This document shows, one piece after another, positions 9,143 through 18,085 of a stretch of DNA of 40,220 nt. This stretch comes from Clostridia bacterium. Lineage in GTDB: Bacteria; Bacillota; Sulfobacillia; JAJZYS01; JAJYTV01. The notes under the pieces were generated by a model that saw nothing but the letters and a program-made list of their open reading frames with translations, had not been told where the DNA came from and made no database searches. The stretch spans positions 1-40,220 of the forward strand of contig DAIBJA010000021.1 in assembly GCA_027420455.1 (NCBI GenBank), in the 5' to 3' direction. A program made the position numbers and the translations under genes. The stretch's first letter is position 1; each line of letters starts with the position of its first letter.

Positions 9143-10027
9143 TTGCCGGACGTCCGCCGTGTTCTCTTGTCCCTCCGTGACGGGCGCGAGCTCGATGTCT
9201 ATACCGCCGGGGATGCCAGCTGGCCGCTTGTGCTGATCCACAACGGCACGCCCACGGGTGGCGGGTTCCTCACGCAGCATCTGATCGACGCCGAAGCGCG
9301 GCACCTGCGACTCGCGAGCTACAGCCGGCCGGGGTACGGGCGGTCGACGCGCCTTCGGGGGCGCGTCGTAGCCCAGGCCGCGGCGGACGCCGCCGCGATC
9401 GCCGATCACCTCGGCGCGGACCGGTTCGCCACCTGGGGCATCTCGGGCGGCGGGCCGCACGCCCTTGCCTGCGCCGCCCTGCTTCCTGACCGCATCGTCG
9501 CCGCGGCCTCCTTTGCGGCGGTCGCCCCCTACGACCTCATGGGGCGGGACTTCATGACGGGCATGGGTCAGGAGAACATCGACGAGTTCTCCGCCGCGCT
9601 GGCGGGCGAGGAGACCTTGACCGCCTACCTCGCGGAGGCGATGAAGGGCCTCCAGGCGGCCAGCGTCGAGCAGGCGGTGGAGGCGATGCATACCCTCCTG
9701 AGCCCTGAGGACCGCGCCGTCTTCACCGGCGAGTTCGGTCGCGAGCTCGTGCAGACGATGCGGGATGGTCTCGCAACCGGGTTCTACGGCTGGCTCGACG
9801 ACGACCTTGCGTTTACGCGGCCCTGGGGATTCGCCCTCGGTGACATCCGGGTGCCCTTGCAGGTCTGGCAGGGTCGGCACGACCTGATGGTGCCTTACGC
9901 GCACGGCCCGCTCATCGCCGACGCGATCCCTGGAGTCGAGCGGCATCTCTCGGACGTCGATGGCCATCTCACGCTCTACGCCCGGCGCGTGCCCGAGGTC
10001 CACGGCTGGATCGCCGAGCACTTCTGA
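9143..10027 (+). CDS. Alpha/beta hydrolase
   Basis: This is a cytoplasmic hydrolase of 294 residues. The catalytic triad can be read as Ser101 in GISGGGPHAL, Asp247 in GRHDLMVPY and His275 in DGHLTLY. HNGTPTGG near residue 34 gives the oxyanion loop. The lid region (about 130-200) is helical. The substrate is not known; esters or small amides are usual. TTG at 9143 was chosen because GGGAGG at 9129-9134 lies 8 nt upstream; a GTG at 9113 would add ten residues without a site. Confidence 0.85.
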   Translation: MPDVRRVLLSLRDGRELDVYTAGDASWPLVLIHNGTPTGGGFLTQHLIDAEARHLRLASYSRPGYGRSTRLRGRVVAQAAADAAAIADHLGADRFATWGISGGGPHALACAALLPDRIVAAASFAAVAPYDLMGRDFMTGMGQENIDEFSAALAGEETLTAYLAEAMKGLQAASVEQAVEAMHTLLSPEDRAVFTGEFGRELVQTMRDGLATGFYGWLDDDLAFTRPWGFALGDIRVPLQVWQGRHDLMVPYAHGPLIADAIPGVERHLSDVDGHLTLYARRVPEVHGWIAEHF

Positions 10028-10038
10028 AGTTCGCAGAC

Positions 10039-10107
10039 CGCCTCCCGGCAGGAACGGCGCCCCGCTTGGACGAAGGCGCTCTTGTTCCTGAGTCAGGGAG
10101 GCGTTTT
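10039..10107 (+). promoter_or_regulatory. Nested hairpin that ends in TTTT and holds the ribosome site of the S9 peptidase
   Basis: Three arms nest. CGCCTCCC (10039-10046) pairs with GGGAGGCG (10096-10103), CAGGAAC (10049-10055) with GTTCCTG (10084-10090), and GGCGC (10056-10060) with GGCGC(T) near 10075-10080, partly by symmetry. The outer right arm contains the GGGAGG ribosome site for the GTG at 10110 and is followed by TTTT. It could work as the terminator of the hydrolase gene, as a lock on translation of the peptidase, or as both. Confidence 0.5.
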
Positions 10108-10109
10108 GC

Positions 10110-12092
10110 GTGCCCAAAGCACCGGTAACCGCCCAGGACATCTTGCGCATCCGCCTTGCGGCGAATGTCGAGATCTCGCCCGACGGAGGGCTGATCGCGT
10201 TCGAGGAGGTCCATCAGAACCCGGAGACCAACGAGACCCGCAGCCGCATCCGCGGCATCCGGCCAGGCCATACGCCGTGGGACCTGACGACAGGCGAGCG
10301 GGACAAGAGGCCACAGTTTTCCCCGGATGGTACCTGCCTTGCGTTCCTGCGCAAGGGCAAGCAGGAGGCGCAGATCTGGGTCCTGCCGCTTTCGGGCGGC
10401 GAGGCCTGGCAACTGACCCGCGTCGCCGGCGGCGTCTCGGACTATGCCTGGTCGCCGGACGGGCGATCGATCGCGTTCACCACACCACTTGGCCGCGAGG
10501 GTCTGCAGAGCGAGCCGCGGCCCGAGGAGAAGGACCCCGAGCGTCGCTTCACGGCCGACGTCAAGGTCATCGAGGAGCTCGCGCACAAGCTGGACGGCGA
10601 AGGCTACTTCAAGGATCCGCCGTGCCTGTGCACGATCGAGGCCCGCGAGGGATCGGCGCCTTTGGCGCTCACCTTCCCGCCCTACCGCGTGCACGACTTC
10701 GGCTTCGCGGCGGATGGCAGGTCGATCTACTTCCTCTCCCGCCGTGGTGCGGACTACGACCGGGAGCTCTTCGACCTCAAACTCTACCGGATCGGCGTCG
10801 CCGGCGGTGACGCGGAGGAAATCGCCCCTGTGGGCGTCGAGGGCTTCGCAGCGGGAGCGCAGAGCCTCGCGATCGCCATGTCCGACCCCAAGGAGATGGG
10901 CTACGACAATACGCGCCTTTACGTCGCCGGACTCGACGGCCAAGACCTGCGAGCGGCCGCGCCGGACTTCGACCGCACGCTAGGCAACGCGGCAATCAGC
11001 GACGTGCCCGCGTCCGGCTTTACGGGGCTCACCTGGGCCGCGGACGGTCAGGGTATCTACGGCATCTACAGCGACGAGGGCACCTGCCAGCTCGGCCTGT
11101 TCCACCCGGACGGGCGCGTGGAGCCCGTGACCGAGGGACGCCATGTCGTCTACGGCTACAGCGTGGCCAGCGAAGGCGGCCGCATCGCCCTTCTCATCTC
11201 GAACCTCGAGGATCCGGGCAACGTCTACCTCCTCGAGAACGGCCGGCTCGAGCGGCTTACCGACCTCAACCACGACTTCTTCGCGCAGTTCGAGCTTGCG
11301 GAGACGGAGTTCTTCCAGGCCGAGGACGGCGAGGGACACAAGGTGGACACCTGGGTTGTGCCACCACTGACGCCTCCGGCCTCCGGCAAGGCGCCGACCG
11401 TTCTTATGATCCACGGCGGCCCCATGAGCATGTACGCCCACACCTACTTTTTCGAGGTCCAGCTGCTCGCGGCCCAGGGCTTCGGCGTCGTCTACACGAA
11501 CCCGCGCGGCAGCCAGGGCTATGGCTTCGAGTTCTGCCGCGCCATTCAGCGCGAGTGGGGCAACCTCGACCTCAAGGACATCTACCTCGGGCTCGACGCC
11601 GCCATCGCCCGCCACTCCTTCATCGACGCGGACCGGCTGGGCGTCGGCGGTGGCTCCTACGGCGGCTACATGACCAACTGGATCGTCGGCCACACCGACC
11701 GCTTCAAGGCCGCCGTGAGCGGCCGTTCGGTGGTGGACTGGCAGGCGATGTTCGGCAGCGGCGACGGCGGCTGGGGCTGGATCGATCGGGCGGGCGGCAT
11801 GCCGCCGTGGCGCGACGACAGCTGGTACCGCCAACAGAGCCCGATCACCTATGTCGACAACATCGTGACGCCGCTCCTGATCGAGAACCAGGAAGGGGAC
11901 CTGCGCTGCCCAATCGAGCAGGGCATGATCCTCTACACAGCGGTGAAGTGGCTCGGCAAGGCACCCGTGCGCTTCGTGCGCTACCCGGACGAGTTCCACG
12001 GCATGAACCGCGGCGGCAAGCCCTGGCACAGGGTGCACCGCCTGCAGGAGATCGTGCGCTGGTACCGGCGCTATCTTTACGGAGAATCCTGA
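10110..12092 (+). CDS. S9 family peptidase (acylaminoacyl peptidase/dipeptidyl peptidase type)
   Basis: This 660-residue serine peptidase has an N-terminal beta-propeller with TolB/WD-like repeats (about 15-380; for example EISPDGGLIAFEE, AWSPDGRSIAF and FAADGRSIYF) and a C-terminal alpha/beta hydrolase domain (about 400-655). The triad is Ser516 in GGSYGGYMTNW, Asp597 in QEGDLRCP and His630 in DEFHGMN. There is no signal peptide, so it acts in the cytoplasm on short peptides that pass the propeller. GTG at 10110 has GGGAGG 8 nt upstream, inside the hairpin described separately. A strong terminator follows the stop. Confidence 0.93.
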   Translation: MPKAPVTAQDILRIRLAANVEISPDGGLIAFEEVHQNPETNETRSRIRGIRPGHTPWDLTTGERDKRPQFSPDGTCLAFLRKGKQEAQIWVLPLSGGEAWQLTRVAGGVSDYAWSPDGRSIAFTTPLGREGLQSEPRPEEKDPERRFTADVKVIEELAHKLDGEGYFKDPPCLCTIEAREGSAPLALTFPPYRVHDFGFAADGRSIYFLSRRGADYDRELFDLKLYRIGVAGGDAEEIAPVGVEGFAAGAQSLAIAMSDPKEMGYDNTRLYVAGLDGQDLRAAAPDFDRTLGNAAISDVPASGFTGLTWAADGQGIYGIYSDEGTCQLGLFHPDGRVEPVTEGRHVVYGYSVASEGGRIALLISNLEDPGNVYLLENGRLERLTDLNHDFFAQFELAETEFFQAEDGEGHKVDTWVVPPLTPPASGKAPTVLMIHGGPMSMYAHTYFFEVQLLAAQGFGVVYTNPRGSQGYGFEFCRAIQREWGNLDLKDIYLGLDAAIARHSFIDADRLGVGGGSYGGYMTNWIVGHTDRFKAAVSGRSVVDWQAMFGSGDGGWGWIDRAGGMPPWRDDSWYRQQSPITYVDNIVTPLLIENQEGDLRCPIEQGMILYTAVKWLGKAPVRFVRYPDEFHGMNRGGKPWHRVHRLQEIVRWYRRYLYGES

Positions 12093-12103
12093 AGGCCGAA
12101 GGG

Positions 12104-12134
12104 AGCGCCCCCGCACGGGGGCGTTTCTCTTTTT
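12104..12134 (+). terminator. Rho-independent terminator after the S9 peptidase
   Basis: GCGCCCCC at about 12105-12112 pairs with GGGGGCGT around a 4-nt loop, followed by TTTCTCTTTTT at 12124-12134. It starts 12 nt after the stop codon and is a classic intrinsic terminator. Confidence 0.9.
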
Positions 12135-12147
12135 GGTCGCCCAGGAC

Positions 12148-12182
12148 GGCCATCGCCGCGGACCCGGCGGCGTGCGATGGCC
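12148..12182. repeat. 9-bp inverted repeat in the gap before the lipoprotein gene
   Basis: GGCCATCGC (12148-12156) pairs exactly with GCGATGGCC (12174-12182). It lies in the 240-nt stretch between the terminator and the lipoprotein gene. The role is unknown: leader hairpin or protein site. I see no known riboswitch and no clear promoter in the rest of this gap. Confidence 0.45.
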
Positions 12183-12373
12183 ACCCGGTTTCTGCTGCCG
12201 GTAGGCGGCATGTGTCGGCGACCGAGCAAGGCAGGCGTGGGATGTGTCACAGGATTTGCGCGCATGGCCGCGAACCAGTTTCAGGAAAGGGGCCGCGGGC
12301 GCGTTCCACAGCTCTGATCCACGGCGGGCGTGTGCGTCCCTCACGACGACGGGCGCCCTTCGGAGGTGCTCCC

Positions 12374-13627
12374 ATGAAGAGGCTGGCGTTTGTCGCAGCC
12401 GGGTTGCTGCTGACGGGTTGCGGCATCGCAGCCCAGTCGGTGCAGGCGCCCAAGTATCCGGCAGAGTTTGGCGGCATTCCGGTGCGCAGAATCGCCTGGG
12501 ACGCAAACCTGCCCTACGTTGCGAGATCCCAGTACATCATGTGGCAAACGAAGAAGCCCAAAAGCTATCGGGTATCGCCGCGTGCCGCCATAGCCAGGGC
12601 GATCGACACGTGGCCGAACCTCAGGCAAGACGCGACATCGATCTATATCCAAGCAGCAGGGCTGATCGGCGGGAAGACGGGGAACCCGATCTCGGCGTAC
12701 GTTGTCGAGTTCCTCGGGAAAGACTTGGGCTTGAACGGTCAGCCGACATTTGTGCAGCCGAAGCTCCAGTTCGTGCTCGCCATCGTCAACGGTTCGAGTG
12801 GTAGGGCGACCATGGCGGTAGGCGGGGGGTATCCCGTGCCGACGCCACCGATCAATCCGCTTCTGCCCCAGCGGGGTGGCGTCGCTGGCGCTGTCAAGTA
12901 CCTGACCCAGGCTGCAGCGGCCGCCTCCTACGGCGGCCTGCCGAAGACCGTCACGCGAACCAAGGTCGCGAGCGGGGTGGTGGTCTCCATCTCGCAGCCG
13001 TGGACGGTCACCGCGGCGTTCGTCCAGCCGAAGGCGGGGACGTGGGTCGGTTTGCCACTCGACTTTGCGGTCAACTCGTTCGAGCGTGAGACGTCGGACG
13101 GCAGTCTCATGTTCCTGACGCAGGGGCCGATGGACGACGGCAACTATGCGCCGTTTCCGGTGCAGGAACTGTGCGCTCCCCAGGCAGACGGCACGTTCAA
13201 GTGCCAGGAGGGACCCAAGTACTTCCCGCTCGCCGCGCCCGACGTGCGTTTCGGCAGCAAACCGAACGAGTCCCTGACCGGCATCGCGGCAACGGCCCGG
13301 GGCGTGAAGTTCGTCTTCGGGAATCTCAGCTACGCCGACTATCTCTCCGTCCCGCCGACGAGCATCCACTTGAACGCGGAGAACAGGACACTTCTGGTGG
13401 ACTTTTCGGACACAACCTTGGGCACCCTGTCGGGTCTCGCCACGCTGCATAGCGTGTACGTGCAGAGCGTGAGCGTCGCGCCGTCCGGCCAAGACACCGT
13501 CGCGGCCCTCCGCCTCACCCCGGCCGCCGCCTATTACACCGGTAGCATCAATGCTCCGGCGGGCCCCGAGGTGTACTTCGAGATCGACTTCGCGGGCGGT
13601 CCGCCGGCACCGCCCTGGGGCCCCTGA
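12374..13627 (+). CDS. Lipoprotein of unknown function
   Basis: ATG at 12374 has GGAGGT 6 nt upstream. The first residues, MKRLAFVAAGLLLTGC, form a lipoprotein signal with lipobox LLTGC and acylated Cys16, so the 401-residue mature protein should be anchored outside the membrane. No known domain is recognised. It is rich in Gly, Pro, Ala and beta-forming residues. Two cysteines at about LCAPQADGTFKCQ could form a disulfide. The C-terminal part has a repeated beta-strand feel and ends in the Pro-rich PPAPPWGP. The frame is open far upstream, but that part is a shadow of the S9 gene. Codon use is somewhat looser than in the neighbours. Confidence 0.8.
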   Translation: MKRLAFVAAGLLLTGCGIAAQSVQAPKYPAEFGGIPVRRIAWDANLPYVARSQYIMWQTKKPKSYRVSPRAAIARAIDTWPNLRQDATSIYIQAAGLIGGKTGNPISAYVVEFLGKDLGLNGQPTFVQPKLQFVLAIVNGSSGRATMAVGGGYPVPTPPINPLLPQRGGVAGAVKYLTQAAAAASYGGLPKTVTRTKVASGVVVSISQPWTVTAAFVQPKAGTWVGLPLDFAVNSFERETSDGSLMFLTQGPMDDGNYAPFPVQELCAPQADGTFKCQEGPKYFPLAAPDVRFGSKPNESLTGIAATARGVKFVFGNLSYADYLSVPPTSIHLNAENRTLLVDFSDTTLGTLSGLATLHSVYVQSVSVAPSGQDTVAALRLTPAAAYYTGSINAPAGPEVYFEIDFAGGPPAPPWGP

Positions 13628-13701
13628 AGCCATGCAAGAGGTCGGGGCACAGGTGCCGGCCCGTGCCCCGATCATGGGTACCAGTCGTTGGGCATGGAGG
13701 T

Positions 13702-16308
13702 TCAGGCGATCTCCTGCACCTCGCCGACGCGACGCAGGAGCGCGATCGGCGTCTGTTCGTGGCCCTGTCCAAGGGGGTTGTCGAAGAGGAGATGGCGCAC
13801 GAGCTCCCGGTCGACGTCGGGCGTCGCGCCGAGGATGTTCACCGAGATGTCGTTCGCGTCGATGATCGCGACGCCGATGCCCTCGCCGAGGGCGGTGGCA
13901 AGATCCTTAGCCGCGCCGTCCGGATTCAGGGGGGCAAGCTTGGCGTGCGTGTTGTAGGGCGGGATGGTGCCGCGCGTCGGTCCGTCGATCGCCGAGGCCT
14001 GCGGGCCGAGGAGATCGTAGAAGACGCCCTTCCTGCCGAAGACCCGCGCGATGGCCGCCACCGCGGCCGCGAAGAGGATGCGGGTGGGACCCACCTCGCG
14101 CACCGCGAGCTCCATCGTCTCGGGGATGCCGAGGCCGATGCCGTGCGGCGTCTTGCGCACGAACCGCGTCAGAAACCGGGCCAACGGGCGCGGATGGATC
14201 TCGGCCACCGGGTAGGAGCGTCCCTGGCTGATCGCGACGATCTTCTCGCTGATCGCGATGACGTCACCGGGCATAAGATCGCCCGCCACCGCGTCGCGCA
14301 CGATGGTCTGCAGATCATCGCCCTTTTGGACGAGCGGTGTCTTGACGGGGGCGCGCAGGAAGACCTGTCCATGGGCGCTCGCGAAGAGGTGGCGGCCCCA
14401 ATTGGGCCGGTAGCGGGCGAAGGCCGCCTTCGCGGCCTCGCCGGCGGCCTCGGCGAAGCGGCGGTCTCCGACCGTGGTGAAGTGCGTGCCGGCCTCGCTG
14501 GAGCGTCCGCCCCCCTCGAAGAAGACGCGCAGCCAGAGTTCGACGTTGATCACGCGCCAGAAGAGGAGGCTCGAGGCCGCGCGTCCCTGCGCCGCGTCGC
14601 GGAAGGCCTGGGCGATGCGTGCGCCCTGCCAGTATGGCCGGCTCTGGAAGAGCGGCGAGCGGAACAGGCTCTCGAACACCGCGCGACGGGCGAAGAGCCA
14701 GCGGGACTCTGGTGTCGTGAAGCCGACCTTCCAGCGGCGCAGGCGGATCTTGTCCGGCAGGAGGCGCCGCATCGACACGCGCAGGATGATGCGGCTCCAG
14801 CCGTCGCGGATGATCTCTTCGTCCGGCAGGCCGAGGATGGCTTCGACGAGTTCCTGGTCGAGGTAGGGGACGCGCGACTCGATCGAGTGGGCCATCGAGT
14901 TGCGGTCCTCGTAGCGCAGGAGGGCAGGCAGGCTGTAGGTGGTGAGATCCTGCCTGAGGCGTTCCTTGAGGTTGTCGTCGGGCCGGGTGTCCCGGGCCGG
15001 GTGGTGGCCAGCGAGGAAGTCATCCCTGAGCAGCGAGCGAACCGGTATGGCGCCCTTGCGCTGGCGCAGGGTCCGGCGCACCACGGGCCAGATCACGTCG
15101 CGGGCAAGGACCGCCTCGCGCAACAGCCTGCCGAGCTTGCGCTGATGCCAGAGCTGGCGCAGGTAGACCATCTGGTACGGCACGTAGCCGGCCAGGAGCT
15201 CGTCGCCGCCCTGGCCGTCCAGGACCACCTTGACCTGCTCCTTCGCGGTGCGCATCACGCACCACTGCGCATAGGGGCCGGTGCTGACGACGGGCTCGTC
15301 GAGATGCCAGACCATGTCTTCCATCTCGTCGACGAAGGTCTGGGAGCTCGGGCTGGTGTAGGTCGTGTCGGCGCCCGTCTTGGCGATTGCCTCCTCGATG
15401 TAGGCGCGCTCGTCGATCGGGTCGCCGTCGAACACGGCGGAGAAGGTCTTGACGTGGCCGCGCAGCGAGGCAGCGTCCGGAAGGTGCTCGCGCAAGAGGT
15501 CCGTCATCAGGGCGACGATGGTCGTCGAGTCGAGGCCGCCCGATAGCGCCGCTCCCACCGGCACGTCGCTCACCAGCCGGCGAGCGACGGACTTCTTGAA
15601 GAGGTCGTGGAAGGCCTCCGGCGTCATCGCGCCGTCTCGGCGGAGCTGCGGCTGCCAGTAGCTGACCGGGTCCTGGATCTTACCGTCCTGGATCACGATG
15701 TAGCTCGCGGCGGGCACGTGTCGGACGCCCTGAAAGAACGTCTCGGGGCTGTGGTCGTGGAGGCCCTGCACCAGGTACTCGAAGACCATTTGCTCGTTGA
15801 CGGCGCGCGGCAGTGCCGGGTCCTGCCAGAGCGACTTGACCTCCGACGCGAACAGGATGCGCTCGCCGGCTCGGGCGTAGTAGAGCGGCTTGATGCCGAA
15901 ATGGTCGCGGCAGAGCACGAGGCGGTCCTCGCGCAGGTCGGCGATGGCCACGGCCCACATGCCGTTCAGGCGCCGAAAGCAGTCGGTGCCCCACTCGGCG
16001 TACGCCTGGAGCAGCACCTCCGTGTCGGACTCCGTGTGGAAGTGGCGACCCTGCTCGATCAGTTCCGCGCGCACTTCGCGGTAATTGTAGATCTCGCCGT
16101 TGTACACGAGGCGGATCTGCCCGTCCTCCGTCTCCATCGGCTGGTGCCCGCCCTGGACGTCGATGATGCTCAGGCGGCGCATGCCGATGCTGATGGCGGG
16201 ACTCTCGCTGAAGCCGTGGTCGTCGGGACCGCGATGCCAGATCGCCGCGTTCATGCGCTCGAGCAGCCCATGGTCAGGAGGGCCGAAGAAGCCGGCGATA
16301 CCGCACAC
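13702..16308 (-). CDS. asnB: Asparagine synthetase (glutamine-hydrolysing) fused to a CofE/F420-0 gamma-glutamyl-ligase-like domain
   Basis: Residues 2-210 are a class II glutamine amidotransferase with catalytic Cys2 (MCGIAGFFG), RHRGPDD-like IWHRGPDDHG and VYNGEIYNY. Residues about 235-600 are the AsnB synthetase, with the PP-loop SGGLDS near 256 and DGQGGDELLAGY. AsnB normally ends at about 610-640. This chain continues without a break into about 240 residues that resemble the coenzyme F420-0:glutamate ligase family: VKTPLVQKGDDLQTIV, GDVIAISEKIVAISQGR, GIGVAIIDANDISVNILG. GTG at 16308 has GGGAGG about 10 nt upstream. The likely activity is glutamine-dependent amide formation on aspartate or another acid, plus a second ATP/GTP ligase activity of unknown substrate. 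No other F420 gene is in the window. Confidence 0.88.
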   Translation of the reverse strand: MCGIAGFFGPPDHGLLERMNAAIWHRGPDDHGFSESPAISIGMRRLSIIDVQGGHQPMETEDGQIRLVYNGEIYNYREVRAELIEQGRHFHTESDTEVLLQAYAEWGTDCFRRLNGMWAVAIADLREDRLVLCRDHFGIKPLYYARAGERILFASEVKSLWQDPALPRAVNEQMVFEYLVQGLHDHSPETFFQGVRHVPAASYIVIQDGKIQDPVSYWQPQLRRDGAMTPEAFHDLFKKSVARRLVSDVPVGAALSGGLDSTTIVALMTDLLREHLPDAASLRGHVKTFSAVFDGDPIDERAYIEEAIAKTGADTTYTSPSSQTFVDEMEDMVWHLDEPVVSTGPYAQWCVMRTAKEQVKVVLDGQGGDELLAGYVPYQMVYLRQLWHQRKLGRLLREAVLARDVIWPVVRRTLRQRKGAIPVRSLLRDDFLAGHHPARDTRPDDNLKERLRQDLTTYSLPALLRYEDRNSMAHSIESRVPYLDQELVEAILGLPDEEIIRDGWSRIILRVSMRRLLPDKIRLRRWKVGFTTPESRWLFARRAVFESLFRSPLFQSRPYWQGARIAQAFRDAAQGRAASSLLFWRVINVELWLRVFFEGGGRSSEAGTHFTTVGDRRFAEAAGEAAKAAFARYRPNWGRHLFASAHGQVFLRAPVKTPLVQKGDDLQTIVRDAVAGDLMPGDVIAISEKIVAISQGRSYPVAEIHPRPLARFLTRFVRKTPHGIGLGIPETMELAVREVGPTRILFAAAVAAIARVFGRKGVFYDLLGPQASAIDGPTRGTIPPYNTHAKLAPLNPDGAAKDLATALGEGIGVAIIDANDISVNILGATPDVDRELVRHLLFDNPLGQGHEQTPIALLRRVGEVQEIA

Positions 16309-16516
16309 GGCGAAGAATCCCTCCCAATGTATCCTGCACGATCGCAGGTCCCATTCAGGATAGCGCTTACCGATTAAACGTGCATCCGTGCAATCCCATG
16401 GTCGCCCTCTGCGGGCCGGTTCACACGCTTTTAGCCCGGAAGCGTGGAGCAGTTGACCGATTGCGGCACGCGGGCATGCAGTGTAGTGTATTGGACGGCG
16501 CTAGGGGAGGGGTCTC
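16309..16516. promoter_or_regulatory. Divergent intergenic region between asnB fusion and APC permease
   Basis: This 208-nt region must hold both promoters. On the plus strand TTGCGG (16461-16466) and TAGTGT (16484-16489) are 17 bp apart, and a TTGACC lies at 16453-16458; both are weak. On the minus strand no good pair is seen. The ribosome sites are GGGAGGG (minus, 16321-16327) and GGGGAGGGG (plus, 16504-16512). Confidence 0.35.
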
Positions 16517-18085
16517 GTGGGTCAGCCCGAAGAAGCCGGCAACGCATTACGCCGCGACGTTACGGTCTGGGGTTCGTTCATGTGGGGCTACGCCGATGTC
16601 GGCGCCGACATCTACACCGCGCTTGGCCTCGTCGCCGGCGCCGCCATGGGCGCGACGCCCGTCGCCTTCGCCGTGGCCGGCATCGTCTATCTTCTGGTGG
16701 GGCTTGCGTACACGGAGCTCGCTTCGAGCTATCCCGTAGCCGGCGGCGGCCAGTATTTCACCCTGCGCGGGCTTGGTGACGTCTGGGGCTTTGTCTGCGG
16801 ATCGGCGCTGCTCCTCGACTACACGATCGACATCTCGCTCTTCGCCGTCTCCTCGTCCGGCTATTTCAACTTCTTTCTGCCGGCCCTCGGCGTCAACATC
16901 CAGTCCTTTGCGGTGAACATCGGCCCGTTCGTCGGCGTCAACGTGCTCTGGCTGATCGAGACGCTCTTGATCATCATGTTCCTCGTAGCGATCAATTACG
17001 TCGGCATCAAGATCTCGTCGCGGATCAACGAGGTGCTCGGCGCCATCGCGATCATCGGCCAGGTCGTCATTGTGATCTTCGGCTTCGTCTTCGCCTGGGA
17101 CCCGAACCAGATGCTCCTGCAGATGCGTCTGCAGTTCCCGGACATGCACAACTTCATGTACGGTTCGTCCCTCGCCATCATCTCGTTCGTCGGGCTCGAG
17201 TCGATCTCGCAGGTGTCGCAGGAGACGAGGCGACCGGCGACGATCGTTCCGAGAACGTCGATCTCGCTCGTGCTCAATGTCCTCATCTTCGCGCTCGCGT
17301 TCTCGGTGCTCGGCATGGGCCTTCTGCCCTGGCAGGTGCTCGGCGCGCACGCCGGGGACCCGATCGCCATCGTCGCGCAGAAGATCCCGATTATCGGCGC
17401 CATCGCCGCGCCGATGACCGCCCTGATCGGCGGCGTGATCGTGCTCATCTCCTCGAATTCCGGCGTGATGAGCGCGTCGCGTCTCACCTACTCGATGAGC
17501 ACGTTCCAGCTGCTGCCCGAATGGTTCTCGGCCGTGCATCCGCGCTACCATACGCCATACCGCACCATCGTCGTCTTCTCGGGCGTCGCGGTGGTGCAGG
17601 CGATTCTCGCCTTCCTCTCGGGAGGCGCGATGAACACGCTCGCGAACATGTACGCCTTCGGCGCCACGTTCGGCTATCTCCTCGTCTTCATCTCGCTGAT
17701 CGTGCTGCGCTTCAAGGACCCCTTCACGCCGCGTCCCTACCGCATGCCGCTCAATGTGAGCTTGAAGGGGCAGGGCGATGGGGCCCCCAGGATCGCATTC
17801 CCGGTCCTGGCCGTGATCGGCTTCCTCGGCGTCGGAACCATCCTCTTCGAGGTCATCCTGACCCACGCGATCGGGCGCATTGCGGGTCCCGCGTGGGTGC
17901 TCATGATGCTGCTCTTCTACTACATCTACCGCCGCAAGGCGGGCTTGCCACCGTGGCGCGCCCTGCCGCGCGACTGGGAGGCGCAGCAGCGGCACACCCT
18001 GCGCGAGGCCGAGGAGTTCGAGCTCCTGGCGGAGTATGAGCAGGCCCTCGCGGACAAGGCCGCCAGGGGAGGCCAGAGCACATGA
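16517..18085 (+). CDS. APC-superfamily amino acid permease
   Basis: This is a 522-residue membrane protein with about 12 hydrophobic segments. The first motif, FMWGYADVGADIYTALGLVAG, and ASSYPVAGGGQYFTLRGLG are typical of the APC family, as is SYLAIISFVGLESISQ-like sequence near residue 220. It should take up amino acids or related amines by cation symport. GTG at 16517 follows a GGGGAGGGG site. The stop overlaps the ATG of the next small gene in an ATGA, and a universal stress protein follows, a pairing known for this permease group (some relatives carry the Usp domain fused at the C-terminus). Confidence 0.92.
   Translation: MGQPEEAGNALRRDVTVWGSFMWGYADVGADIYTALGLVAGAAMGATPVAFAVAGIVYLLVGLAYTELASSYPVAGGGQYFTLRGLGDVWGFVCGSALLLDYTIDISLFAVSSSGYFNFFLPALGVNIQSFAVNIGPFVGVNVLWLIETLLIIMFLVAINYVGIKISSRINEVLGAIAIIGQVVIVIFGFVFAWDPNQMLLQMRLQFPDMHNFMYGSSLAIISFVGLESISQVSQETRRPATIVPRTSISLVLNVLIFALAFSVLGMGLLPWQVLGAHAGDPIAIVAQKIPIIGAIAAPMTALIGGVIVLISSNSGVMSASRLTYSMSTFQLLPEWFSAVHPRYHTPYRTIVVFSGVAVVQAILAFLSGGAMNTLANMYAFGATFGYLLVFISLIVLRFKDPFTPRPYRMPLNVSLKGQGDGAPRIAFPVLAVIGFLGVGTILFEVILTHAIGRIAGPAWVLMMLLFYYIYRRKAGLPPWRALPRDWEAQQRHTLREAEEFELLAEYEQALADKAARGGQST

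Noticed and set aside
11555-12373. Upstream extension of the lipoprotein frame
   Set aside because: It crosses the S9 peptidase and a strong terminator; the signal peptide begins at 12374.
12135-12373. Riboswitch before the lipoprotein gene
   Set aside because: There is an inverted repeat but no conserved core of a known class, and no second structure next to the ribosome site.
13702-14440. Evidence for coenzyme F420 biosynthesis
   Set aside because: The CofE-like domain is alone, fused to AsnB, and no CofC, CofD or CofGH gene is in the window.
13663-15546. Long plus-strand open frame (627 codons) opposite the asnB fusion
   Set aside because: It is an antisense shadow caused by high GC at third positions; it is His/Arg/Asp-rich, without motifs, while the minus strand has clear AsnB motifs.
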